Below are positions 43,001-58,000 of a DNA stretch of 64,000 nt, one piece after another. The notes under the pieces were generated by a model that searched no databases, had not been told where the DNA came from, and saw only the letters and a program-made list of their open reading frames with translations. Source of the DNA: Mytilus californianus (taxonomy: Eukaryota > Mollusca > Bivalvia > Mytilida > Mytilidae); the NCBI RefSeq assembly GCF_021869535.1, contig NW_026262593.1, forward strand, positions 54,113,318 to 54,177,317. Reading direction: 5' to 3'. The translations under genes and the position numbers were made by a program. Each line of letters begins with the position of its first letter. The first letter of the stretch is position 1.

Positions 43001-46000
43001 TATAGTCATTTTGATCACGAATATTTACTCACTTTACAAATTGATGGCTAAAATGACTACATGTATTGGTTGTAACTTAAGTAAAACACTTGAATTACTT
43101 ACAGTCATTTACAAGTAAATACACTGCATTTAAAAATATCATTGAAAATCCACTGATTATCAATGATACTAAACTTTTGGAAACTTATTTTCTGGATTGA
43201 ATGCTAGACATGGTAGATGTGGCTCAAACATGGTCAAATCAGACCTGCCACCTTTTGGGGGGGGGGGGGGGGGGACTTTGTGACCTGAGGTCTACAATTG
43301 AACGGACCTGTGAACCTTCAAACAGGTTAATTGTTAAACATAAACCTGTTAAATTTGCTTAAAAGTGACCTGGTGACCTGATCGAGGTAATTTTCAAATG
43401 TGACTTTTTGACCTCAAGAGGTGCCCTACTGGAACCACCTAGATGAACAGATAATCCATGTGAGATTTTTGTTGATTGAAAAATTGGTCAAATGATAATA
43501 ACAGACAATAATAATAATAATAATAATAACAAACCATTAAACTTACTGATTTAAACTTGCAATGGTATTTTTAAACTTGTTGTTAATGGATGGAGTCAGT
43601 GAAATGATTTGTTACCAATGCAACATATAAAGGGATTGTGTCTTGATACATGTTATAGATGTATGTGATACCAGTAATGATTTACTGTAGACTGACCCAA
43701 ATAAGAGGGCTATACAATTACATTAAAAGTCGGGTAATGTTGGCATAAAATATATATCTTTTCAGTTTTAAAATGAATTAAAAATTTCCATTTAGCAGAG
43801 AAAAGGACAGTTTGACAGATGAATTGAGTTTCGGTTTAAATGACTCATGAATTGTTTTTTTTTTATTTATCAAAAAGCCATATAATTTAATACCTCACTG
43901 TTGTCAATTGATCATTGTAAGTTAAAATATTGTAAGAAAGAAAAAAAGAAGAAAAGAGGTAAAAAGATTATGAAAACCAAACAAATATGATAACTGAAAG
44001 TTGACTTACATAAATTTTCTATTTAAAATGTAGATATATTTCAAAAATCTTATGACAGCATTTTGAGCTTGCTCACTCAGTTTCCACTGCTAAAAAAAGC
44101 TTCATATTGAGTCTTATTGCTATTTTCTTAAATTTTCCTTTGATATTTCTGTGTGATCATTTTCCTGGACTGAACTTAAGTCTTCTCCTGGAAGTAGAGT
44201 GAGAATGCAATGACATCATTAGCCTAACATCATTGATGTTGCCTAGGAAAATAGCGATAAACAGATTAATTAGCTTAACATCATTGATGTTGCCTAGGAA
44301 AATAGCGATAAACAGATTAATTAGCCTAACATCATTGATGTTGCCTTGGAAAATAGCGATAAACAGATTAATTAGCCTAACATCATTGATGTTGCCTAGG
44401 AAAATAGCGATAAACAGATTAATTAGCCTAACATCATTGATGTTGCCTAGGAAAATAGTGATAAACAGATTAATTAATCTAACATCATTGATGTTGCCTA
44501 GGAAAATAGCGATAAACAGATTAATTAGCCTAACATCATTGATGTTGCCTCGGAAAATAGCGATAAACAGATTAATTAGCCTAACATCATTGATGTTGCC
44601 TAGGAAAATAGCGATAAACAGATTCATTAGCCTAACATCATTGATGTTGCCTAGGAAAATAGCGATAAACAGATTCATTAGCCTAACATCATTGATGTTG
44701 CTTTGGAAAATAGCGATAAACAGATTATATATGGTCTTTCAAATTCCAGAAAGTTTCTGTGCTACACTTTTTCTCAGCAAAGGCATCTTGTCTCGGGGCT
44801 ATTGCCGTTTGATGTGTTAAAAGTCAAGGCATCTCATCTCCGGCCATTACCCTTTGATGTGTTCAAAGATGAGGCATCTCATTTCTCATTTCAGGGCTAT
44901 TGACGTTTGATGTGTTTAAAGCCAAGGCATCTCATCTCTCATTTCAGGACAAAATATTGCCCTTTGATGTGTTTAAAGTCAAGGCATCTCATCTCCGGCC
45001 ATTACCCTTTGATGTGTTTAAAGATGAGGCATCTCATTTCAGGGCTATTGACGTTTGATGTGTTTAAAGCCAAGGCTTCTCATCAAAGGGCCATTTCCGT
45101 TTGATGTTTTTAAAGATGAGGCATCTCATCTATCATTTCAGGACTATTGCCGTTTGAAGTGTTAATAGACAAGGCATCTCATCTTAGGGCTGTTACATTT
45201 TGATGTGTTTTAAGATGAGGCATCTCATCTCATTTCAGGGCTTTTGCCGTTTGATGTGTTTAAAGATGAGGCATCTCATATCTCATTTCAGGGCTATTGC
45301 CCTTTGATGTGTTTAAAGCCAAGGCTTCTCATCTCAGGGCCATTGCTGTTTGATGTTCTTAAAGATGAGGCATCTCATCTTTCATTTCATGGCTATTGCC
45401 ATTTGATGTGTTAAAAGCCAAGGCTTCTCATCTCAGGGCTGTTACCTTTTGATGTGTTTGAAGATGAGGTATTTCAGCTTAGGGCTATTGTCCTTTGGTT
45501 TTTTAAAAGCAGAGGAATCTTATATAAAGAGTTTTGCCCTTTGATGTGTTTAAAGCCGAGGCATCATCTCAGGGCCCTCGGTAATTAAACTTTGCTCAAA
45601 ACACCACATTTAGTATTTTGATTGTTTGATTTCTGAGTCTTAAGTATGATAATCATACTCGAAAGTTTTGTGACAATGTTCTGGACTATTGCCCTTTGAT
45701 ATTTTTAAAACCAAGGCATCTGATGTAAGGGGTATTTCCCTTTGATGTGTTTAAAGGAAGGAATTCCCTCTGTATTCAAGATCATACAAAATCTATTATT
45801 ATCTTTCGTGAAAACCTGATAATCCATACTTTTCTGTACCCCTGAAAAGATTTGAGGTGCAGATAATTGTCACCTGTGTATAGGATTAAGATTAATCAAG
45901 ATTTAATAACAGAATGATTTATGAGGAAGATAAAAGTGAAAAAGATTTGTAATCCACAGGTGACTGTCTAGACTTAATCTGATGATGATGGGTTTATTGC

Positions 46001-49000
46001 CAAAATTATATTTTAGAATTTATGGTTGAAAATCACAAAGATTATGTATGTTATACATGTTATATGTAGACCTATGATTTGTTAGTTTTTAGAGGCTGAA
46101 GATTATTGGGGCATCTTTTAAAAAATGTTTGATCTAATACATATATATATAAATATACAAGTCTAAATTGAAAACAACGTTCAAACCTATGATTGCGTTG
46201 GATAAAAACCGCAATTTTTATACGTGTGCATGTAAAACTAATTTCTTGGTAGAGGGGTCTAAATACAGCACAAACAATATTTTCCAAAAGATCAAAAAGT
46301 GAAAAACATATTTTAACAAAATGCATTTGACTAACAGGTCGAACAACTGATGTTCTTAAAATATATATATACCTATGATTATTTAAAACAATTATTCTTT
46401 TTAAATTTTTTTAGGGATTCACCATTTTTTTGAACATTGGAATATTTTGAAATTACTTCCTAATAGCTCTCAATACAATGTTACTGAATATATATGTTAA
46501 ATTTTTAGTTCCTCAATATTTTCAATTTCTGCTATTTTTTGCCTACAAAAGTTTGTGTGTCAATAAATTACAAGTATAGTTTTTTTTATGGACCTGCATG
46601 TATTAAGTGCAAATGTGATTATTTTAAGGGGTTAAAAAATCCTACTACAATTGCATTTTAATTTATTATACTGAGTAATTTATAGATAATGCTACATTTG
46701 ATGTACATGTTAAATATATATATTAGGTTTAATCATGTAAATGTACAACATGCAACATGCTTGTAGTATTTGATTTCGTCTCAAGGTCAACCATGTAGAT
46801 ATATATTAACAACATTGAAACCGAGTATATTTTATGTCATTGACATGTAAGTATTAAGTTTACTGACAAAAGCAGAAGTTTTAAATTCCATTCAGATTTT
46901 AATTTCATAGATGTCAATGAAATTTGATTGCGAAAAGGTCACTTATAAGGTCAGTAATCGGAGGTGTCACTTTAACATCCTACTGGGAAATTTTGTTATG
47001 TATAGAGTTAACGGAGATGTGGGATACATGTACGTACACATTCATGAAATAGAAGTTTCTTTATAATATAAGTTTCAGATGGAAAAAATATGCTGTGATA
47101 TTTTTCCACCTTAACAAATATAACAGAATTTGTTCCTTTGTGTGAGGGAATAAATGGTATAGAACATTTGTTCCAACAGGAACATTAATATTATAATGGG
47201 ATTGTTTATAAAAAAGTTTCCAGGGGAACTTATGTTAGGCAGAACAAATATATGTTGACACCTCATTTGACAACATTCATACAATAGATATAAGAAGATG
47301 TGGTATGAGTGCCAATGAGACAACTCTCCATCCAAGTCAAAATTTATAAAAGTAAACCATTATAGGAACACCAGATCTTAACTTATCCTGTATGAAACAA
47401 TTCACCATGAAAATCAGAAAAGTGTTGAAAAAAAATCAAAAGTACCTTATAAGTACATGTACCTGTTTTTAGCTCACCTGGCCCATTATTGGAGTTGTTG
47501 CCCTTAATAACGATTTTTGCCATTTTTTTTGCGTCTGGCTTAAATGATAAATATCATAATAGATAATTATATAAATAGACACTTTAAATCACGAAAATGA
47601 TTAGCAAGGCAAGATCTACTGACAAGTCAAATTTTGCAGATAGTCGTAGTTAGTAGACTGTCACTCTTTATAGGAGTGATTTCCCTTAAATGAGGATTTT
47701 TTTTACCCTCTTTTGTGTTTCGAGCAAAAACTAAAGAAGATAGAGAGGAACTAAAAAGACTAAATGATCAGCAATACAAGATCAACAAGACAGAGATTTT
47801 TGTCATGAATTCTATTCATGTCTACAATGTTGGAGAGTGTCCTTTATTGAATATGCACATAGAGCCTCTAGTTTATGTTCCTCTGGATCTAGAACTGCAA
47901 TCAATGCTGGAAGTATGATAATTTATCTGATTGCTCTCTTTAAGGTTGCACATCTGTAAACATAGACAATGCATTTTCCCACAGGAACTCCTTTATGGCT
48001 AAAATTGTGCCACATGCACTTTTACTATGAAGGTTCATAAAAAATTATATCCTGCAATGGAAAGATCATAATGCAATATTATTTTTGCAAAGGTCAAAAC
48101 ATTGGTGGATTGTGTGGCATATTTTCAACATTTATATGCCTCAAACTTTAAAGAGTTTTAAGATAACACTAAAATTCTGTACTCCTTTTTATTCGAGTCT
48201 TTCTTCGAATTCAATTCCTCCAATACTAAGTATTCATTTATGTTCGTATATACCAATTTTCGTGGATTGAGGAAAAAATGTTTTTTCTCCAATACTATGA
48301 ATTCATTTATGTTCGTATATACCAATTTTCGTGGATTGAGGAAAAAAATTATATTTTGGATATTTGATTTTACTTAAGTCTACTAACAAGTTTATCATGT
48401 TTATAGAAAATGTAAATTTTGTTTAACATGTAATATTTTCGTTGCATTTTTCTCAGGAACTACTTGACAAGGATTTCTGAAATTTGGTTTCAGGGTAAAT
48501 ATAAGTAAGTTACACCGTGTGATGCGTTTTCAGATTCATCATTCAACAACTTCCTATTTACCGCACACTTGTATTATTTTACACATGATAGCCAAGTTGA
48601 AAATTTTTGTCACATTTTTCTCAGGAACTACTTGACAAGGATTTCTGAAATTTGGTTTCAGGGTTTATATAAGTAAGTTACACCGTGTGATGCGTTTTCA
48701 GATTCATCACTCAACAACTTCCTGTTTACCGAAATATTTCGGCAGGGGTATCATCAGTGAGCAGTAGCTCACAGTTTTACTTGTTTTATTCAAATTTTAA
48801 AGATTAGGATGTTTGCCAAAGACGTACATGTGTTGTCTGCAATCAAAATCCTCAGACTTATGGCTTTTTAACACTTACATGTACAAAATGTAAAATAGCT
48901 TTTTGAGAGTTATATAATGATGCTATTTTTTAGCTGTGGGGGATTTGGTTCAGGTATACTCATCCAAATGTTATTTTAGTAGTAGTAACTCATAATTTTA

Positions 49001-52000
49001 TGTTTTTCAGGAAAAAGATTTTGAATTTTTAGATGAAGAATTAACATTACATAAAGTAGAAAAACGTTCCGTAACAGATGATGAAGATTTTTTAAACGAT
49101 GAGTCAGGATCAACACCAGAGGGCAGTGGTGACACTGACGAAAAAGTCAGTTATAGAGGTAAAAACAAATTTCTTTGATGTTTAGTCCGTTTGAAAATCT
49201 TAAATTATTTATGCTTGACATAACTGTGGATTCATTTTTATTCGTGAGATACCATTTTTTCGTGGATTTCCTTGACACAGGCAAATCATAAATTTAAATG
49301 CTCAATGAAGTACAAATTTTCTATAGGCATGACTTAGTATGCAGACTTTGGCAAAACCATGAAATACAAATTTTCTTCAATCTACGAATAAATAGTATTC
49401 ACAAAAATAAATAAATCCACATATTTTCAACATGTTCAATTTGATCTTTTTGGGTCAAATACTGTTGTCGTAACCTATTTTTTCCTGTATTGTAGGTTAA
49501 CAAATACAATTACAATAAAAAAGGTACAAGGATATGGTTTTGGCATTGCAGATGGGCAGAAAATAAATAGAAGCTACTGTAAGGCCTTCAATAATGAGAA
49601 AAACCCAAACCGTATAGTTGGCTATAAAATACCCGGACATGAAAAATATGAAATAATTCAGTAGCTGTCATCATTTTAAGGACAAAATAGACAAAAAATG
49701 TTTCCTTTTTTAATTTACATAATGGAATCATTACAAAAGGTCAGGTGTGGCATTCCTATACTGGGAAAATTACATTTAGAATTTTTTGAAAAGTGTCGAT
49801 TGATTAGTAGGGTAAAAGAGTTTATATACACTGCAAACTTCTGAACCTATGTCCTTATTTGGCTTCCTGTACGTTAGGTCTCTGGCACACCTGGTAAAAG
49901 TTATTTAAAAACATTTGCTGTTTTTACTTTTAATAATAAGTAGCAATGATATATCTATAATCCATGTTACATACATATTACATGAGCATTATATGTCTGG
50001 AAGACATTTGTTAGTCAAACCAAATTAATATGTTATTGTTTGATAAGACTCCCCCACTTATAAAATATCTCAATAAAGATTGTCATAATTTAATTTATCT
50101 GTTCCTTTATATGATTTAACTCGCAATTTTAAATCTGGTATTGTCTCGAAAAAAAGAACCCCCCTAAAAAAACCAAACAAAACAATAAAAAAAAACCTGA
50201 ATTTAAAAAAAAGATTCAAGAACAGTAAAAATTTAAAAAAATATTTTTTGACAGAAAAATTACCAATAGAACAACAGATGAATTTATGAATTTTTTGTGA
50301 CCTTACAGTTTCTCTTTTTGGTCTATGGTCTGCTTCAATGCTCTTAGTAAGATCATTGGTCATGGATGAAAAACAATATGACTAAATTTGGTCTAGTTTA
50401 CACTGGAAGAACTACAAAATATAAAGAATATATCAACTTTTGGCTACAAATATTTTCATCAGATAACTGAATGTGGCCTATCTCAGTTTCAAATAAAGAC
50501 AACTTATCCTATTTACACGACTGAGCTGAGGGACAGAGTCTGACGTTTTTACATGACTGAGCTGAGGGACAGAGTCTGACATATTTACATGACCCTAGGA
50601 AAAGATGTTAAATGATATGTGAGGTTTACATGTTCAGGGTCAAAATGTTCACAGATTTTTATTCATCTTGTTTGTCGTTGATTTATTTATAGCCGTAAAC
50701 AAAAATCGGAGGTGTTTTTTTTTAAGTTTTTGTTTGTTTGCTGTTGGCAAATGTAAAAATAGTTGTCAATTTTTGCATACAATTACAGTTTTCAATTGTA
50801 CATAGATGTATTTAATGAAGAAGTCAAGGCGTTTTAAGTTTAAATTAAAAATAGCTATAGCCTTGTGCAAATTTGGTTAAATCTGATCCCGATATGAAAT
50901 AAAGGGATGGGGTATGATTGCCAATGAGACTTGTAACTTATTCACCAGAGGTTACATGACGTAGATGTAAGGATGTCAACATATTTTTCCCTTGAAAACT
51001 TTGTTATAGACATTGCCATAATATCTGTACCTGTTGGAGCATCTGTTATATATAACCTTTATTTCGTAAAGAACAAATTCTGTAATATTTGTTTCTGTTG
51101 AAAAAAACATAACAGAATATTTCTTCCATTTTGAACTAATACTATGAAGGAACATCTATTTCATGACAATAGGATTTCCAATTTTTAAATTAAAAATGGC
51201 TAAAGCTATCATTTTGCAAAATTTTTATAAAATTGATCCCAATGCCGATTGTCGCTATCAACGTTAACAAATGGTCAAAGTTTTTTTGACTAGGTAAACT
51301 TGGTCCAAGTCATTGGTTGTCACTATGAAAGTTTTTCATCAAAAACATTTGTCAAAGAAAAAACAGCACTGTGTTTCGATAATTCCAGTCCAAGTCCATC
51401 CAAGTTTCAAGAAAAAAAAAGGATGAGATTCTATTCAATCCAAATTCTTCACAAAGTTTTTATGCCCCCGCCGTATCGGAGGGGGCATTAAGTTTTACCC
51501 TTGTCACTCCGTCTGTATGTCCCAAAGTTGGTTTTGACTAGGTAAACTTGGTCCAAGTCATTGGTTGTCACTATGAAAGTTTTTCATCAAAAACATTTGT
51601 CAAAGAAAAAACAGCACTGTGTTTCGATAATTCCGGTCCAAGTCCATCCAAGTTTCAAGAAAAAAAAAGGATGAGATTCTATTCAATCCAAATTCTTCAC
51701 AAAGTTTTTATGCCCCCGCCGTATCGGAGGGGGCATTAAGTTTTACCCTTGTCACTCCGTCCGTACGTCCCAAAGTTGGTTTCCATTCTCTTACTTTAGT
51801 TTGCCTCAAACAAATGTTATGAAACTTATAAACAATGCTTATTACCACAAAACACAGATCAAGTTTGAATTTTGGTGGTGGCACTTTAACCGTTCTAGAG
51901 TTATGCCCCTTAACAAATGGAAAAATTGCTGAATTTTTCATTTCCATTCTCTAACTTTAGTTTTCCTCAACCAAATGTTATGAAACTTATACACAATGCT

Positions 52001-55000
52001 TATTACCACAAAATACAGATCAAGTTTGAATTTTGGTGGTGTCACTTTTACTGTTCTAGAGTAATGCCCGTTTACAAATGGAAAAATTGCTGAATTTTTC
52101 ATTTCTGTTCTCTAACTTAAGTTTGCCTCAACCAAATGTTATGAAACTTATACACAATACTTATTACCACAAAACTCAGATTAAGTACAAATATGGGTAG
52201 CTTCACTTTCACTGTTCTTCAGTTATGTCCCTTTATAACTTTATATGATATGCAAGCGGGGGCATCATGTGTGTCCCATGGACACATGCCCCATTTATTT
52301 ATCAAAGTTTTCTTTGACAGTTGTCACTATAAAAAAATCTGTCAAAAACTGTGACCAAGAAAACTTCTGCCAGATGCTGTAACTTTGATAGTGACAACAG
52401 GCCTTTAATAACACTGTTTGCAAGATTGGTTTCTCTGATGTGGCATACATATAAAAGTACATACAAATTCTACAGCTCTTTTTCATTAACACCCTGTCAA
52501 ATTAGTGTAAACATCACATACATTTTGTATGTAACACATCTGAATCTGATGGGACAAAGATGTTATTTCTTGAATGGGTGATTTGTAAAGTTTTTATGAG
52601 GAGATGAAATGGGGCTTTGAGCTTATGTAGAATCAGTTTATGTTTTAATAAAAGATGAAAAGGGGCTTAGAGCTAAGGTAGCATAAGTTTAAAGTTTTAC
52701 CAAGAGATGAAGTGGGGCTTTGAGCTTAGGTAGAATAAGTTTAAAGTTTTAACCTAGAGATGAAAAGGGGCTTTGAGCTTAGGTAGAATTAGCTTAAAGT
52801 TTTTACCTGGAGATGAAAAGGGGCTTTGAGTCAGCAACAAAGAGTACCAAGTTTTGTTAGGAGATTGAAAACTGTGAGATACATGTAGAAATGTAGATGG
52901 AAAGAATTAAATTGTCAAAATATTATGGATAAATTTTGAAATCACGTCACATTGTGGTACATTGTTTGATCTATATAAAAAATAAATTATGGTAGTTTTG
53001 ATGCATGTAGGTGTACACCTCTTCTTATGACTTATGATAGTTATAATTTTATCAATAGGTGGGGTTCTAAAAAGAATGACTCAGAAAAGAGAAAGCTGTA
53101 CATAGTTATTGTTATAGGGCAATTAATTATTGCTATAATATAGTGTTATTGCACGAATATTGGTCACCAATGGTGAATGTTATTGGAAGTAGATTTTTAT
53201 ATTACATGAGCTTTTGAGTGTGATATATAATCTATGATGAATAATATTCACCTTTGAACATGCATTAACCCTTTTTGGATGCAGATCCAGGATTTAAAAA
53301 AAAGGGGGGGGCATCAAACAAGGAAACCATTAAGGCAGCATTAGGAGTGGGACTTGTAAAAAGTCTACTCATTAATCATATATGTAGCTCCTCAAGGGGA
53401 GGGTTACCCCAAACCCACCTATGCCTTTTTTGAATGGGTTTATAAATGTTTCCTTTGAACTGAATAGAGGACAGTGTTCACACAGGAGAAAAAAATTAAA
53501 ATTAAAAATTCTGGGGTCCGAGGACACAGTTATCGTCCTTTCATTTCGTTGTCTACAAATATAGTCCCTAGTATGGACAGTGTATAACTTGCAAACTTTT
53601 TTCATACACTTTCCAAATTTATTTCTTTATATTTTATGCATGAAATATTAAGTAAGTGGATGAAATTACATGTTTAAAAAATTTGGGTGATGAATTTTTA
53701 TTTAAAGTAGTGGTTTGGTTCATTTTAAAAAGGTCAAAAATTAGTATGTCTGAAGCTGTCAAACTGAATTATAGACCCCCTTTACATAGAATTGTCCATA
53801 TTTTGAGTTAGAGCTTGTAGACTTTTCTATAATTTTGATATTATTTGTCCCAAAAGTAGTACACTACACTGTAAAAATCTTTTTGAGATAGAGCAGGTTT
53901 GATTTTTATTTAAATTTGAATTTATTGTCTAAAAGAAATGCACTACGAAATAACTGTGTTTTAAGGCTTGTAAAGAATCATATAATCTTCAAAGATCTAC
54001 ATTCTTTGACATTTATAGATTAAAAGATCTCTGTGACATCAAGTGTCTAGGTTAAGTAGCAAGAGTATAGACACATAGATAATATTTACATTTTGTTATG
54101 TTTGGAAAGTGGCCATTAAAATCAAGATTTACATTTTTGTATAGTAGACTTTTGATTTAAAAGAATAACCATTGAATTGATAAACAGTAGTAGTTATAGT
54201 TTTTTTTTTTTTTTTCAAATCAAACTTTTATTGCCATATAAACCAACTTATACGATTTGTGACAAAAACAACATTAACATAATGACAAGAAAAAAGCATG
54301 TATAATCATATTAAACAAACTAATGAAAATAGTTCAAAATTCAATTATGAGTTCCCTATCCTTGAGTACCAATGACTTTTTTTATAAAGGAACCTATGCT
54401 TTCTACCTGTTTTTGTGTTGATGGGCAAAGAATATTTATCATTTTTACATTTTCATTGAGGCTATTAAAATTTTCTATACTTTTAGCCTTTGTTTCTATT
54501 GTAAAGGCACAGCAAATTGGCTATGTCACAGATTATAAATGGTAAAATTTAGCATAAAACTTTGGATCGTTGAACTATAACTAAAAATTTTAAAAAAAAT
54601 GCATTTATCTCTTTTATTTTCTGAAATATTAGTGATTGAATTCTTTCAAAATGGGTGAATATTTGTTTAGAAAAAAAAAATAGATAAAATCAGTGGAAAA
54701 AGCTTTTGAATTTGCCTTAAATCCTTGACTCTCTAATTTCTACCAAAATCTGTGACATAGCTCATTTACTGTAATTTGACTGTAAGTTTCTATTGTATTC
54801 AATAATCTGTAGAAATGATGGATTTTATCAATTAGAAGTAGAAATAAGTGTTCTTTGTTATTTCTTTAGAATAATTTCTTTTGAATAAGTATCTCAACAG
54901 CATATGTTCCTAAATTATGATGGATGGCACTTCCATTTTTCTGACCTTGACATTGTTGTGTGGGGGGGTTTAGCTACACTTAATGTATTCTACTGTGTAC

Positions 55001-58000
55001 TTTTGTCAGCTGTCAAGTCATTATGATAGTTTGGAAGATGCTAATTAATGGATTTTGTTTCATAGCCAAACTTAAAATTCTTTCTGAGTAAAGTGCACAT
55101 TTTCTGTTTTTTAATAGCAGCAAATATTTTAAATAACAAAAATCATGGATATTAAAACATTCAAGCAGTGGTTAAAGTTCTAAGGCCAATTTCCGAGCCA
55201 ATTTCTGCCATAATATTTTAAAAAAAAATAGGATCAAATAAAAAACAATTTTGATTACAATATCACCTCTTTAATGAATGTAAATGCTCTTAAATTGCCA
55301 AAAAAACTCTAACAATTATAAAAGGGTCTCGATGGGGTTACAGAATAGAGAATCGTGGGCAAAAAATACAGAATAATCGGCTAAAAAATAAAGAATAGAC
55401 AAAAATAGGCCAACAAATATTAAAAAAAAGAGAGAAAAATGGGAAAAAACATAAAGAATAGAGAAAAATGACCAAAAATATTTTAGCTGCCAACATGTTT
55501 TTAAGGAAAACCTTGAGTACATGTACTGTATAAATACTTGATTTAATTGCAGTTAAACTTTTAACACCTTGTGAAATAGGTTGCAGTCTTCCAGAAATGA
55601 AATATGTCAAAATAAATGACTGTGAAATTGGTTATTATGAATTTACAATTGGAAATGTAATAACTGCCACCAGAAATGTCATATTGCATGTCAAGGCAAT
55701 TACGATTTCGCTAAACTATTTGTTTGTACATAGCTTACTATTCAACTTGCATATTTCATTTTATTAAGTAATGTGATGATGAGTATGAAAAGTGGAATTT
55801 GATCGGAGTCAAGAGTGGCTTATAAAAGGTTTGATCCAGGTGTTTTTACAGTAAGACAGCGATAATACTTTTTATGGAAAAAGGGGGAGGGAGGTTTTTA
55901 TCTATTTGTTTGCCCCCGCAGTATGCGACAGGGATATTAAGTGTTACCCTTGACTGTCAATCCTTCTGTCCTTCCGTCTTTGCGTCTTTCCCATTTTCGT
56001 TTGTTTGAAGCTTCAGCGGGGTCATTCATATACTCAGACACATTCTTCTTTGATTGTATTCTTAATAACTTAAAAAGAAACATTTTGATTTTGACAGGAG
56101 CGAAAGAAATAGTTTGATTCTTTTAAAAATTAGGGAAAAAATGAAAACATCATTCAATTTAAAAAAGTGATTTCTTGTTCCTGTTTGTTATGGGCCGGGG
56201 AAAAAAAATGTTTTTGAGTAAAATTGAGAAAAAAAACAAAAGTTTGTCCAGAGAGAAAAATACATGCCGCCCATATGCAAACAAATAAATTTAAGCCAAA
56301 AAGAAAGCAAATCAGAATTATGTGTCACTTTTACTCAGTAATATATAGTGTATGGTTCAGGGATCCTCTGTTTCTGTATCACTGCAAAAGTCATACCATG
56401 CACCTGTGCTTTAAAATAAATTCGATTAAAACAGAATTGCCAGATTTCTGGAAAATTAGAGATTAATTACTTAACAAACCACCTGGATTTTTCACCTGAT
56501 GTTTAAAAGTCAAATTAGCTAGAGATCAACGAATGTGAAAACTGTTATAGTGTGATAAGGGAAAAAAAACAAAAAAACAGTCAAGTTGGACAACACCCCA
56601 ACATTGCACAGCAATCAAACTAAAAATACCAGAAGGGTATAAGGATGCTAATAAAGTACTGCTTCATTCTTCAATATAAACTTTTGCAGCCGAAGGCCCC
56701 ATGCTTATTTTTTGGGAATCGTTGTATACTGATTCTATTGGCCTGTAGTAGAAATTCTTATAGACCTATAAATAGAAATTTTACAAGCTTGGGCTGGTGG
56801 GTCAAGCAAAAACTTCTAGGTACACACATCTGTACACTAATTCATTTTCTTATCTTTAATTAATTTGTGGTAGGAAAATCCAGAGAGATCTGAGTAGAAT
56901 TTAGACTTTTTTTATAGGTTGTAATTAACTGTAGGAAAGTATTTCATTTTTACTGATCATTTATCTGTTCTTAATTTATGAAAAATCGTTTGATATAACC
57001 ATTTATTGTTAAGGTACCAATTACGTAAAAGAGAAGGTTATTGCTAGTTACCAATTACATAAAAGAAAAAGGTCTGTTTGAGTCGTTAACATTCTTTACT
57101 AATGTAATAACATCGGATGTTGACCTTCTGCTTTGGTGCATCAGTTAAATTGCCAGACGTTTTCATGTTTACAAGTGAAAACTTAGGTGGGATGTGGTAA
57201 TTTTTGTCTATGCTGAAGAAAATTATAAACATTTGATGATCAGTTTGTACGAAAAGATAATTATTGACACTTAAAAGTCACTTAAAAGAAAATAAGATAT
57301 TTGAAAATAATATAATTACAGGAGGAATATAAATATTTGAAAATAAGAGTAGGTATTATTTGAGTAGGAGTAATGCCAGACTTGAGTTCTAAAAAAAATG
57401 CCCCTCTTCAGAAGTTAAGTCTTATTAAGTCGATAGCTGAAGTCTTATAACTTTCTGTATGAATAAAAGTTTTTTTATGCCTCAGCCGTAGGGGACAGGG
57501 GCATTAAGTGTTACCCTTGACCATCCATTATTCTGTCTTTCTGCCTTTTCGTCTATCTGTCCCATTTGATTGCAAAACTTGAGGGGGGCGTTCATGTCCT
57601 CAGACACATTCTTCTTTTATTTCTTTTTTAATATAACAATGAGACAGCAACCACACAAAAGCCAAAAGACCTTTATCGGTCAACAACAGTAGATAGGGGT
57701 AAATGCATTATGTCTAGCTCTTAAACACCATAGTCAGGGCGGATCAAGCCATTTTAAAAAAGGGGGGGGGGGGGGTTCCAACCCAGGATAAAAAGGGGGG
57801 GGTTTCAACTATATGTCCCCATTCAAAAGCATTGATCGTCGAAGAAAAAAGGGGGGTTCCAACCCCCAATCTACTTCTGGATCCATCACTGCTAGTCTAA
57901 AAATCCAAAAAGTTTGAAATAAATTTATTATAGCAGAGAAGAGGCCTGAGGGTGTGGATGGGGGTTTACAGAATAGAGAATAATGGGCAAAAAATGTAAA

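Noticed and set aside
44212-44733. CRISPR-like array of repeats
   Set aside because: The units are contiguous with no unique spacers and the genome is eukaryotic.
44157-44820. Long overlapping open frames on both strands (173 and 195 residues)
   Set aside because: They translate the 51-bp minisatellite; a stop-free unit with a period divisible by three keeps frames open on both strands.
51300-51739. Twin 63-residue open frames that look like a conserved protein pair
   Set aside because: Their identity is due to the 248-bp DNA duplication inside a dispersed repeat, and the frames end in the repeat.
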